A stretch of 14,849 nucleotides of DNA, taken from positions 1 to 14,849 of the forward strand of contig CAJJQT010000018.1 in assembly GCA_905193995.1 (NCBI GenBank). The letters run 5' to 3'. The notes under the pieces are model-generated. The model saw only the letters and a list, made by a program, of their open reading frames with translations. It was not told the DNA's origin and ran no database searches. Source of the stretch: an uncultured Porphyromonadaceae bacterium (GTDB lineage Bacteria; Bacteroidota; Bacteroidia; Bacteroidales; Muribaculaceae). Position numbers and translations under genes: made by a program. Positions 1 through 7,469 of this stretch are shown here, piece by piece. Numbering within the stretch: position 1 is the first letter of the stretch; each line of letters starts with the position of its first letter.

Positions 1-907
1 ATAAGACTGTTACGGTCGCTATTATGCCTATGATGTAAAGCGCTACTTTTTTGCCGGACACGCTGCAGAAAAGATAGATGAGCACAAAGGCCATAGTGAA
101 TGTGAATGTGCGTGCTATAAGCAGCGAGACAATGATTAGCGCCCACTGTATCTTCGAGAGTTTGTACATCCGTGCTGTCGGATATATGATCAGCAGCATG
201 AGATAGAGGCCTGTAGGCCATCGCCGCGGAAATTCAAAGCTAAGCGGGTTGAACCACGGATCGTAGAACGTCGAAAATATTTTCAGTGTGTTCCAGCTCG
301 GATCGCGCGGGAGCAGCAGCATGCCGTTGACGAACAGGCAGTCGATGGCGTAGAACGAGCAGATGATGAAGACATAGATGTACAGCTGACGGAAGAACTT
401 CCTTATGTCGAATTCCTCACCCGAAAATATTAGGAACGGGACAAAAAGATAAATGATCGCCATATACGATCTGAAGCCCATCCACTGAACGGTAAGCGCC
501 TCCTCGCTCTTGAACATGAAGTAGAGCAGGCCTAAACCGTACAGAGCTGTCAGAAATCCTATTTTTTTGAGGATCGGCGGCTTCCGCAGCACGACAATCG
601 CCACAAGGCTCAGTGCGAACGCTATCAGCGAGATATTCAGATACGTGTCGCTTTCCGAAAACAGTGAGTATCCGCCGAAAAAGATGGTTAGCTGTATTAC
701 GAAGTCGTAGCGGTTCTCCTTGAAGCTGCGTATGAGCAGAATGGCTGCGAAAAGTAGACCGAGCGGCATCTGCAGACCGATAAGCGACAGCGACAGCAGA
801 AACAATGTCGGCCACAGGTATTCGCTCCACTCGATCACGAGCGGTTCCTTGCTGCGGCGCGGTCGGCCTGCTGTCTTTTTATGCCTTGCGGTTACTGCGG
901 TTGTCAT
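1..907 (-). CDS. Multi-pass membrane protein, O-antigen polymerase/ligase-like (partial)
   Basis: The frame opens at an ATG whose complement is 905-907 and stays open for 302 codons to the left window edge, so the C-terminus is missing. A basic cytoplasmic N-terminus (residues 9-21 rich in K and R) is followed by about nine or ten hydrophobic segments, roughly at 30-58, 70-83, 90-107, 117-132, 147-163, 172-195, 230-243, 254-266 and 268-302. A more polar loop at about 196-230, rich in Trp, Pro and Phe, could be the large periplasmic loop typical of Wzy polymerases and WaaL-type ligases. It follows the Wza/Wzc pair in the same direction with a 66-bp gap, which is where a polymerase is expected in a capsule operon. 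The family call rests on topology and context only; a flippase or another membrane glycan enzyme cannot be excluded. No clear Shine-Dalgarno is visible. The coding call is firm, the function moderate. Confidence 0.72.
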   Translation of the reverse strand, partial: MTTAVTARHKKTAGRPRRSKEPLVIEWSEYLWPTLFLLSLSLIGLQMPLGLLFAAILLIRSFKENRYDFVIQLTIFFGGYSLFSESDTYLNISLIAFALSLVAIVVLRKPPILKKIGFLTALYGLGLLYFMFKSEEALTVQWMGFRSYMAIIYLFVPFLIFSGEEFDIRKFFRQLYIYVFIICSFYAIDCLFVNGMLLLPRDPSWNTLKIFSTFYDPWFNPLSFEFPRRWPTGLYLMLLIIYPTARMYKLSKIQWALIIVSLLIARTFTFTMAFVLIYLFCSVSGKKVALYIIGIIATVTVL

Positions 908-923
908 CGTTTAGCTATGCAAG

Positions 924-960
924 AGCCGACCGGCTCCGCGTTGTTCGGAGCAGGTCGGCT
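924..960 (-). other. GC-rich hairpin between wzc-like and wzy-like genes
   Basis: A 15-bp stem pairs 924-938 with 946-960 around a 7-base loop, with one mismatch. It starts 13 bases after the wzc-like stop codon and ends 16 bases before the next ATG. There is no T-tract on the minus strand after it, so it is not a standard intrinsic terminator. It may be a partial terminator, an mRNA 3'-end stabiliser or a processing site inside the operon. Confidence 0.7.
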
Positions 961-973
961 GTGTGGGTCATGA

Positions 974-3262
974 TCAGTGCTTTGAGCTGTGATATCCGTA
1001 GGACTTTTTCGTTTTTACACCGTTTACCACTACCGAGAGCTTCTTCAGACGTTTTTCTTCGTGGATTTCCTCGATGAAATCGACGTCGGATGTCGATGTG
1101 ACGTTGACACGTGTCACATAGACGGTGGCATCGCAGATGCGGTTGAGCGTGAATGTGTCGCTGACCATGCCGACGGGCGCGCTGTCGACCACGATATAGT
1201 CGTACATTCCGCGCAGCGTTCTGAACAACTCGTCGACCTTGGGCGAGGCGAGCAGCTCGGCGGGGTTGGGCGGAACCGGGCCCGCCAGAATGATGTCGAG
1301 CGTCGGCAGATCGTTCTCAGGGCCCTTTACAATTATGGAGTCAAGGCTTACGTCCGACGACGACAGATACTGTGTCAGGCCGTAGCGGTTGTTAATGCCG
1401 AGATATTCTGACAGCCGCGGCAGACGGATGTCCATTCCCACCAGGAGCACTTTTTTACCCAGCAACGCAAGCGAGGCTGCCAGATTTATCGAAATGAACG
1501 TCTTGCCTTCGCCTGATTTCGACGACGTCAGCAGCACTACCTTGTCATTGGCATCATTGAAGATGAACAGCAGGTTGGCGCGCATGAGGCGGAAGAGTTC
1601 CGATGTCGATGAAGTGTCTGTCGGAGATACGACCATCGCTTTGCCGGTGTTGTCGATGCACATCTCTCCGAGTATCGGCGCCGAGGTGCGCTGCTCGATT
1701 TCCTTACGGGTCTCAACCTTGCCGCGCAGCAGCTTCATCAGGTAGAGGTAGACGGGCGGGAGCACCAGGCCGAAAAGCAGAGCTATGATCATGATCGACA
1801 TCTTGCCCATGCCGATGGGTTTCTTGAGCGTGTAAGGTTCGTCGACGAGTTGTCCCTTAGGAACGGCGTTGGCCAGAAGCATCGCATTCTCTTCCTGACG
1901 CTGGCGCAGGAACAGGTAGAGCTGTTGCTTGACCTGGAGCTGGCGGTTCATGTCGATCGTAGTGCGCTCCTGGCCCGGCACGCTGCTCAGGCGCCCGGTG
2001 GTCTGGCCGAGTTGCTTGCGCAGGTCGTTGATGGCTATGCGGGTGCGGCTGATGTTCTGGTTGACGGTCGATATTATGTTGGTTCGGTAGGTGTCGAGCC
2101 GGTTGTTCATGCGGATGATCACCTGATTGTCCTCCTTGACGGTGTGCAGCATATTCTGGCGTTCGGCTATCATGCTGTTGTAGGCGTTGATTACCGATGC
2201 GGCGGCTTCGTTGTCGACGATCGTCGGGACAACCTGGTATCGGTTCTCGGGGTTGTCGACGAATTCGAGGGTCATGCGCAGGACTTCGAGCTGGGTCTCC
2301 TGTGCGAGCAGCTGGGCCTCAAGGTTGCCGCGCTTATTAGTCTGGTAGGCGGCTTCGGCGCGCACGTCAACTATCCCCTGGTTCTCCTTGAACTGCTGAA
2401 TGTTGCCTTCGGCGTCAGATAGATCGGCACCGAGGAGGGCCAGTCGTTCGTCTATGAACTCGGCTGTCTTCTGGCCCTGAAGGTTCTTTTCGTTAATTCC
2501 GCGGATGTTGTACTTGTCGATTACGTCCTGAAGGATCATCTCGCCCATCACTGCGTTAGGTGTGTCGTAGCTCAGTTCGATGACGTTCGACTTCTTGTTG
2601 GCGATTTCGCTGGTGATGTCGAGCGCAAGGTCTTCGGCGGCTGAGTGGTAGCCGGTCACAAGAATAGTTGAAGTGACGGCTTCGCCCTTGGGATAGAATT
2701 CGGTGCGGTCGACAGTGAATTCGCCGAAATTGGTCTTGAAGGTGTGGGGCAGCTTGATGTCCTTGACATCCTCGATTTTGCCGTATTTGCCTTTGATCTT
2801 TACGTCGGCAAGGCCGTCTTTATCGACTTTTACTTTGAAAGTGAGGGTCGATTTGAGTGTGTCGATTATGCCTGCGGCGGCGTATACGTCGATCGGATAG
2901 TTGGGATAAGTCAATTCGGATTTCAGGAATCCGGTGCGCACGTAGTGCGTTTTGTTCAGTCCCAGGTCGCGGACGACGTCGCGGTAGAGCGAATGGGATG
3001 TGATCACGAAGATTTCGTCGTCGACGTAACCCGACGAACCGAACAGCTCGCCCAGGCCCCCGATGGTCATCATAGGGTTGGATTCCTCCTGGACGATAAG
3101 CACATTGGCGCGGACGCCGAACTTCTGCTTGTACATGCGGCAGAAGAGGAAGCCGAGCACAAGACAACAGCCGACGGAGATGACAAAGAGGTACCATTTC
3201 GACCAGTACAGCTTGAGGGCGCCCCTTATGTTGATGATATCTGAATGATTTCGTTTAGCCAT
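974..3262 (-). CDS. wzc: Polysaccharide co-polymerase / BY-type tyrosine autokinase (Wzc-like)
   Basis: This 762-residue inner-membrane protein controls chain length and export of a surface polysaccharide. The family couples a periplasmic Wzz domain to a cytoplasmic tyrosine kinase that cycles through autophosphorylation. Visible here are the first membrane helix (about 23-42), a long periplasmic part with coiled-coil stretches (about 255-330 and 365-460) and the second membrane helix (about 487-512). The kinase domain follows, with Walker A GEGKT at 584-588, a Walker A' strand with D611 and R613, Walker B ending at D693, and a PPNPAELL motif at 664-671. The length is typical for a one-polypeptide (proteobacterial-style) arrangement. 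Two oddities: the Walker A' strand reads VGMDIR, with Gly where many BY-kinases have the first Asp, and the C-terminal tyrosine cluster is only Y755 and Y757. It starts 22 bases after the Wza-like gene, its expected outer-membrane partner. Confidence 0.95.
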   Translation of the reverse strand: MAKRNHSDIINIRGALKLYWSKWYLFVISVGCCLVLGFLFCRMYKQKFGVRANVLIVQEESNPMMTIGGLGELFGSSGYVDDEIFVITSHSLYRDVVRDLGLNKTHYVRTGFLKSELTYPNYPIDVYAAAGIIDTLKSTLTFKVKVDKDGLADVKIKGKYGKIEDVKDIKLPHTFKTNFGEFTVDRTEFYPKGEAVTSTILVTGYHSAAEDLALDITSEIANKKSNVIELSYDTPNAVMGEMILQDVIDKYNIRGINEKNLQGQKTAEFIDERLALLGADLSDAEGNIQQFKENQGIVDVRAEAAYQTNKRGNLEAQLLAQETQLEVLRMTLEFVDNPENRYQVVPTIVDNEAAASVINAYNSMIAERQNMLHTVKEDNQVIIRMNNRLDTYRTNIISTVNQNISRTRIAINDLRKQLGQTTGRLSSVPGQERTTIDMNRQLQVKQQLYLFLRQRQEENAMLLANAVPKGQLVDEPYTLKKPIGMGKMSIMIIALLFGLVLPPVYLYLMKLLRGKVETRKEIEQRTSAPILGEMCIDNTGKAMVVSPTDTSSTSELFRLMRANLLFIFNDANDKVVLLTSSKSGEGKTFISINLAASLALLGKKVLLVGMDIRLPRLSEYLGINNRYGLTQYLSSSDVSLDSIIVKGPENDLPTLDIILAGPVPPNPAELLASPKVDELFRTLRGMYDYIVVDSAPVGMVSDTFTLNRICDATVYVTRVNVTSTSDVDFIEEIHEEKRLKKLSVVVNGVKTKKSYGYHSSKH

Positions 3263-3284
3263 TTCTGAAGACTTGGGGAAGATG

Positions 3285-4088
3285 TTATTTTACGGTAAGG
3301 GCTATGACGAGCGAGGCTATGACGGAGGCCGCGCTCACGACGGTCGATACGACTGTCAGCTTGTAGGCGTTGTCCTGGTTGTAGCGCGAGTTGGCCTGGC
3401 GTATTTCGTTTGGTTCTACATAGATGTAGTCGTTCTGCTGAAGGTAGTAGTAGGGCGACGTCAGTATGTCTGAACTGTTGAGATTTATATGTGCGAATTT
3501 GCGTTCGCCGTTCTCTTCACGGATTATCAGGACGTTCTCGCGCTGCCCGTAGGGCGTGAGGTCGCCGGCGGCCGACAGGGCGTCGAGTATCGAGAAGCGG
3601 TTGCGGGTTACGTTGATGGTCGACGGCTTGGCTACTTCGCCGGCCACGACAACGTTGAAGTTGACAAGCTGTACGGTCACGACGGCGTCTGATACCTCCT
3701 TGCGGACCAGTTCCTTGATTTTATCCCTGAGTTGCTCCGTGGTGAGACCGGCCACGTGAAGTTCTCCGATGTAAGGAATGTCTATGTTGCCCTCCGGCGA
3801 CACGAAATATGTCTGCTGCCGCGGGGTTGAGGTCAGTTTCAGTTCGGCGCGTGTAGCCGGGTTGCTGATCGGAAGGTTGTACTGCGCGGTGGCTTCGGGA
3901 TACGACGACACGATGGTGATTAGCAGCTCGTCGTCGGGCTTGATCACCGGCGCGTAGTCGCCTGTAGGTAGTGTCCCTTCTTTAATTTCTGATATATCAG
4001 TGAAATATGGTAACGTCGTTTTTGTCGAGGAGCATGATGCCATCGCGGCTGCTGTCAGCAAAATTAACGCATAGGTCTTAAGTTTCAT
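3285..4088 (-). CDS. wza: Polysaccharide export outer-membrane lipoprotein (Wza-like)
   Basis: This 267-residue protein is the likely outer-membrane exit channel for the polysaccharide handled by the Wzc-like neighbour. The signal peptide ends in a lipobox-like MASC, giving a lipidated Cys19. A poly_export (PES) domain covers about 45-130 (PDDELLITI at 51-59, FVSPEGNIDIPYIGEL at 95-110). A single SLBB domain follows at about 142-190 (FNVVVAGEVAKPSTINV, then SILDALSAAGDL). Residues 244-265 form a hydrophobic helix, corresponding to the C-terminal helix that lines the outer-membrane pore in Wza. It is shorter than E. coli Wza because it has one SLBB repeat instead of two, as is common in Bacteroidota. 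The start is supported by the signal peptide and by a purine-rich GAAGAAG just upstream. No consensus promoter is apparent in the 90 bp before it, so it is probably cotranscribed with the upstream acyltransferase gene. Confidence 0.93.
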   Translation of the reverse strand: MKLKTYALILLTAAAMASCSSTKTTLPYFTDISEIKEGTLPTGDYAPVIKPDDELLITIVSSYPEATAQYNLPISNPATRAELKLTSTPRQQTYFVSPEGNIDIPYIGELHVAGLTTEQLRDKIKELVRKEVSDAVVTVQLVNFNVVVAGEVAKPSTINVTRNRFSILDALSAAGDLTPYGQRENVLIIREENGERKFAHINLNSSDILTSPYYYLQQNDYIYVEPNEIRQANSRYNQDNAYKLTVVSTVVSAASVIASLVIALTVK

Positions 4089-4178
4089 CTTCTTCAGGTC
4101 TCTTATCTTATGTTTTAGTTGTTTCTATAACGAGCGGTATAGTTAATTATTGTACACGGGGCTAAATTTTATGCCGGT

Positions 4179-5222
4179 TCATGTTCCGGTGAATAGCCGC
4201 GTGAGGATTCTTGACGGCTTCAGGAGCTCTATGACCATGCACGTGCATCCGACGACCGCTGCGGCAGCGACTGCAGCCGTAAGGGCCACCGGCACGAAAC
4301 CCGGAAGCATCGGCCTGAGCCAGGTTTCGGCCGTCTGCATCGGAAACAGCATGAAATAGTGCAGCAGGTATATGCCCAGACTGTTGCGTCCAAGATACAC
4401 CCACACCCGCACAGCCGCTGACGGCCCGTCGGGGCGGCCGTAACTTGCATCTGTCCATGGCCTGATGACGGCTATCGCTATCATGGCCAGCGGAATGTGC
4501 GAAACCAGCCGCGACACGAAAAGGACTGCGTTGCCGAGATGGCGGTACTGTACGTTGACTGTCAGACAGCCCGCAAGCACTATGATGGCCAGAGTCATAG
4601 CTACATCGCTGTGAAGCAGCCGGGCGAAGCCGTCCTTCTGCCGGCGTGCGATCACACCGATGAGGAATGGAAAGGTGTAGCAGCCTGTGGCGTTGAGCTG
4701 CAGCGGCTTGTCGATAGCCGGAAACAGTTTGCCGGCGGCAACGATGGCCACTGAAAGGACCAAGGCTGCGGCGATCGACAACGGGGTTCGGTGAAGTCTG
4801 TGCAGCAGTTTGGCAGTGGCCGCATAAATTACCATGATCTCGAACAGAGAGACAGTGAACCAATACCCCTGCTTGCCTGCCGAAAGCCAGAACCATCCCA
4901 GCGAGGTCTCTTCGTGCCGGTAGAGGCCCAGATGATTGTAGACGAGGATATAGAGGCTGCCGACTACAGCCGTGGGCAGCATGAGCTGCACGAAGCGCTT
5001 GCGCAGGTCAGGGCGTACGACGCGGCCGTCGGGCAGGAGCTTGTAGCTGAACCAGCCGCTGATGAAGAAGAACAGCGGCATGTGGATCGAGCCTATGAGT
5101 CGGAAGGGCACGCTATCGTCCATATCCGACATGCACAGACACAGCACATGCCCCATCACCACCATATAGATGGCGATGCCTTTGAGTACATCGAAATAGT
5201 GCAGTCGTTCCTTGGGCGGCAT
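4179..5222 (-). CDS. Membrane acyltransferase, acyltransferase-3 family
   Basis: This 347-residue integral membrane protein probably transfers an acyl group, most often acetyl, to a sugar of the nearby polysaccharide. The N-terminus has the family signature RxxYFDVLKG (6-15), then VVMGH with the conserved His25 at the end of the first helix, then a second helix containing FFFISGW (51-57). About ten hydrophobic segments follow, and near the end YLGRNSLGIYLLH (276-288) matches the motif seen before the last helices in acyltransferase-3 proteins such as the NolL and fucose-acetylase-like groups. The chosen ATG puts the signature at the right distance from the N-terminus. It lies 90 bp upstream of the Wza-like gene and 71 bp downstream of serA, with a hairpin in the second gap. 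Sugar and acyl specificity cannot be read from sequence. Confidence 0.9.
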   Translation of the reverse strand: MPPKERLHYFDVLKGIAIYMVVMGHVLCLCMSDMDDSVPFRLIGSIHMPLFFFISGWFSYKLLPDGRVVRPDLRKRFVQLMLPTAVVGSLYILVYNHLGLYRHEETSLGWFWLSAGKQGYWFTVSLFEIMVIYAATAKLLHRLHRTPLSIAAALVLSVAIVAAGKLFPAIDKPLQLNATGCYTFPFLIGVIARRQKDGFARLLHSDVAMTLAIIVLAGCLTVNVQYRHLGNAVLFVSRLVSHIPLAMIAIAVIRPWTDASYGRPDGPSAAVRVWVYLGRNSLGIYLLHYFMLFPMQTAETWLRPMLPGFVPVALTAAVAAAAVVGCTCMVIELLKPSRILTRLFTGT

Positions 5223-5239
5223 TTGTCGTGTGATAACAT

Positions 5240-5264
5240 CCCCGGAAAGCGGTGCTTCCCGGGG
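5240..5264 (-). other. Hairpin between serA and the acyltransferase gene
   Basis: An 11-bp stem pairs 5240-5250 with 5254-5264 around a 3-base loop. In minus-strand RNA it contains one G-U wobble pair. It begins 29 bases after the serA stop and ends 17 bases before the acyltransferase ATG. No T-tract follows, so it may be a weak terminator or a hairpin within a longer transcript. Confidence 0.65.
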
Positions 5265-5293
5265 CGATTGGCGTTAGTGGAGGAGTCAGATGG

Positions 5294-6214
5294 TCAGTTG
5301 ACGCGGAAGCGGTCAGAGCCGTCGCGCAGGAAGGCTACGGCCTGGTTGGCGGCCGCGATGCCGGCGTTGATGTTTGCCTCGGCGGTCTGTGCGCCCATCT
5401 TTTTGGGTGTAAAGAATACGCGGCCGGCGAAGCGGGTGGCCAGGTCGTCGGCATTCGTGGGCATGACGTCAGCCACATATTTCAGGTCGGCACGCTCCTG
5501 CAGCGCTTCGGCAAGGCCTTGCTCGTCGATGACTTCGCGGCGCGCGGTATTGATCAGCACACCCTGGCGGGGCATAAGCGTTATGAGGTCGCGGCCGATC
5601 GATCCGACGGTCTGAGGTGTGGCCGGTATGTGGATCGACACGAACTGATTGTCGCGGTACAGTTCCTCGACCGAGTGGACGGGCTGTACTCCGGCGGCAA
5701 CCATCACGTCGTCGTGGCAGAACGGGTCGAAAGCCGATACTTCCATGCCGAATCCGGCCGCGATGCGGGCCACGTTGCGGCCTACCTGTCCGAAGGCCTG
5801 GATGCCGAGTTTCTTGCCCTTGAGTTCGAAACCACTTGTGCCCGCATACATGTTGCGGGCGGCCATCACGGTCAGGCCGAACACGAGCTCGGCTACGGCA
5901 TTGGAATTCTGGCCGGGAGTGTTCTCGACGATGATGCCGCGTTCGGAAGCAGCCTTGAGATCGATGTTGTCGTAGCCGGCACCGGCGCGGACTATGATCT
6001 TCAGGTCGGGCGCAGCGTCCATCACTTCGGCGTCGATCTTGTCGGAGCGCACGATCAGGGCGTCGGCTGTGGCGACGGCTGCGAGCAGGTCGGCCCGGTC
6101 GGTGTAGCGCTCAAGCAGTTCGAGCTCATAGCCGGCGGCGTCGGCGACGCGGCGGATGCCCTCGACTGCCACGGGTGCGAAAGGCTTCTCGGTGGCTACC
6201 AGTATCTTGTTCAT
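5294..6214 (-). CDS. serA: D-3-phosphoglycerate dehydrogenase, short lysine-type
   Basis: This 306-residue NAD-dependent enzyme oxidises 3-phosphoglycerate to 3-phosphohydroxypyruvate, the committed step of serine synthesis. The 2-hydroxyacid dehydrogenase fold is clear: a substrate-domain segment RAGAGYDNIDLKAASERGI (76-94), the NAD-binding turn LGIQAFGQVGR (136-146) and the catalytic-arginine motif NTARREVID (222-230; R225). It lacks the C-terminal ACT and intervening domains of long SerA proteins, so serine feedback through ACT is not expected. At the usual TPH catalytic-histidine site it reads TPKK, with K271, and the usual acidic partner is not visible in ADVMPTNADD (248-257). This matches the lysine variant of short PGDHs described for Entamoeba histolytica and Bacteroides-type enzymes (recalled). 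The first Gly of the GxGxxG turn is Ala140. It follows serC by 12 bases, in one operon. Confidence 0.95.
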   Translation of the reverse strand: MNKILVATEKPFAPVAVEGIRRVADAAGYELELLERYTDRADLLAAVATADALIVRSDKIDAEVMDAAPDLKIIVRAGAGYDNIDLKAASERGIIVENTPGQNSNAVAELVFGLTVMAARNMYAGTSGFELKGKKLGIQAFGQVGRNVARIAAGFGMEVSAFDPFCHDDVMVAAGVQPVHSVEELYRDNQFVSIHIPATPQTVGSIGRDLITLMPRQGVLINTARREVIDEQGLAEALQERADLKYVADVMPTNADDLATRFAGRVFFTPKKMGAQTAEANINAGIAAANQAVAFLRDGSDRFRVN

Positions 6215-6226
6215 GAGTTTGCGATT

Positions 6227-7297
6227 TTAAAGTTTGTATTCGAAGTCCTTCATCGCCTCGATCAGCACCTGCACGCTTTCCATTGGCAGCGCGTTGTAGA
6301 GCGATGCGCGGAAGCCGCCGACGGAGCGGTGGCCTTTGATGCCGACGATGCCGCGTTCGGAGCAGAACGATACGAAGTCGGCCTCGCGGTCCTTGTACTG
6401 CTCCTTGAGCACGAAGCATACATTCATGATCGAGCGGTCGGCCGGATCGGTTACGGTGCCTTCGAACACGTTGCTTTCGTCGATTGCTTTATACAGTGCG
6501 GCTGCCTTGGCAAGATCGCGGCGTTCGAGTTCTTTCAGGCCGCCCAGGCTCTTGTAGTAGCGCAGTGTCTGCAGCGCCGAGAAGATCGGAAGCACCGGCG
6601 GAGTATTGAACATCGAACCTTTCTTGACATGCGTGCGGTAGTCGAGCATCGTCGGGATGGCGCGGTCGACCTTGCCGAGCGCGTCATCGCGGACGATGAC
6701 CAGTGTCACACCTGCGGGCGCCAGGTTCTTCTGCGCTCCGGCGTAGACGGCGATGTACTTCGAGAAGTCGATCGGACGCGAGAATATGTCCGAGCTCATG
6801 TCGGCGATAAGCGGGCATGGCACGTCGGGATCCACGCGCAGTTCGGTGCCGTAAATCGTATTGTTTGATGTGTAGTGGAAATACTGCGAGCCGGGCGCAA
6901 CCTGCCAACCCTTGGGGATGTAGGTGTAGTTGGCTTCCTTCGAGGACGCCACCACGTCGACTTCGCCGAAGAGGCGCGCTTCCTTGATGGCGTTCGATGC
7001 CCATGTGCCCGTGTCGAGGTATGAAGCCTTGCCCGACAGGAAATTGTACGGGATCATGCAGAACTGCATCGAGGCGCCCCCTCCGAGCCACAGGACGGAG
7101 AATCCTTCGGGTATGCCGAGAATCTCCTTGACCAGCGCGGTCGCCTCGTCGATCACCGCCTGAAATTCCTTGCTGCGGTGCGATACCTCCAGGACTGAAA
7201 GGCCGGTGTTGGCGAAGTCAAGGATGGCTTCTGCGGTGTTTTTGATAGTGTATTCGCTCAGGATCGATGGTCCTGCGTAGAAATTATGTTTCTTCAT
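6227..7297 (-). CDS. serC: Phosphoserine aminotransferase
   Basis: This PLP enzyme of 356 residues converts 3-phosphohydroxypyruvate plus glutamate to phosphoserine plus 2-oxoglutarate, directly after SerA. The family also works in pyridoxal-phosphate synthesis in some bacteria. Motifs seen: the N-terminal [10 protein letters not shown] (5-14), SHRSKEF (39-45) for phosphate binding, GGGASMQF (72-79), PLP lysine K190 in [10 protein letters not shown], and [15 protein letters not shown] (322-336). The start at 7297 is chosen over an in-frame ATG at 7345 for two reasons. SerC proteins begin almost exactly at the [10 protein letters not shown] segment, and the promoter predicted at 7333-7363 would start RNA near 7326, downstream of the 7345 codon. 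serC is the first gene of the serC-serA pair. No serB is in the window. Confidence 0.96.
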   Translation of the reverse strand: MKKHNFYAGPSILSEYTIKNTAEAILDFANTGLSVLEVSHRSKEFQAVIDEATALVKEILGIPEGFSVLWLGGGASMQFCMIPYNFLSGKASYLDTGTWASNAIKEARLFGEVDVVASSKEANYTYIPKGWQVAPGSQYFHYTSNNTIYGTELRVDPDVPCPLIADMSSDIFSRPIDFSKYIAVYAGAQKNLAPAGVTLVIVRDDALGKVDRAIPTMLDYRTHVKKGSMFNTPPVLPIFSALQTLRYYKSLGGLKELERRDLAKAAALYKAIDESNVFEGTVTDPADRSIMNVCFVLKEQYKDREADFVSFCSERGIVGIKGHRSVGGFRASLYNALPMESVQVLIEAMKDFEYKL

Positions 7298-7332
7298 ACC
7301 GTTCGTAGTTAGGTTGTAAGTTTTACCGTTGG

Positions 7333-7363
7333 CAAAATTAATCAAACATATCGGTTTTGCAAA
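7333..7363 (-). promoter_or_regulatory. Bacteroidota-type promoter for serC-serA
   Basis: On the minus strand a -33 TTTG (complement of 7360-7363) is followed by a 19-base spacer and a perfect -7 element TAATTTTG (complement of 7333-7340). RNA would start near 7326, giving a leader of roughly 30 bases before the serC ATG. The -33 box sits inside a 12-bp palindrome, and the promoter overlaps an 11-bp direct repeat (7344-7354 and 7362-7372). Confidence 0.7.
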
Positions 7364-7372
7364 ACATATCGG
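7344..7372. repeat. 11-bp direct repeat in the serC promoter, possible operator
   Basis: AAACATATCGG occurs at 7344-7354 and again at 7362-7372, 18 bp apart start to start, so the copies are on roughly similar faces of the helix. Between them lies the perfect palindrome GTTTTGCAAAAC (7354-7365). The first copy falls in the spacer of the serC promoter and the second lies just upstream of its -33 box. A regulator-binding site is an inference. Confidence 0.5.
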
Positions 7373-7421
7373 CGAATATTTGTGGTTTTTATGCTTTTTG
7401 AACCAAAGCGGGATTTTTTGC

Positions 7422-7452
7422 TTTGCAAAGTCGTTTTTAATGCCTATATTTG
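7422..7452 (+). promoter_or_regulatory. Bacteroidota-type promoter for the tonB-like pair
   Basis: A -33 TTTG (7422-7425), a 19-base spacer and a perfect -7 TATATTTG (7445-7452) match the Bacteroidota consensus. RNA would start near 7459, leaving only about 10 bases before the ATG at 7470. The -33 box is inside the perfect palindrome CTTTGCAAAG (7421-7430). Confidence 0.75.
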
Positions 7453-7469
7453 CGAAAAATTAGAACCTT

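Noticed and set aside
417..830. A 137-codon minus-strand open frame inside the wzy-like region
   Set aside because: Another minus-strand frame gives a continuous, strongly hydrophobic membrane protein from 907 to the window edge. The 137-codon frame is Arg/Ser-rich and featureless.
4089..4178. A promoter directly upstream of the wza-like gene
   Set aside because: The gap is AT-rich, but no TAnnTTTG with a correctly spaced TTTG could be found on the minus strand, so I do not claim one.
5252..6868. A 538-codon open frame on the plus strand, antisense to serA and serC
   Set aside because: It spans two genes with full family motifs on the other strand. The translation is a biased Asp/Gly/His/Val mix without domain signatures, as expected of a GC-rich antisense shadow.
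7298..7345. An upstream in-frame ATG that would lengthen SerC by 16 residues
   Set aside because: The extra residues are not family-like, SerC proteins begin at the [10 protein letters not shown] segment, and the predicted promoter would start RNA downstream of this codon.
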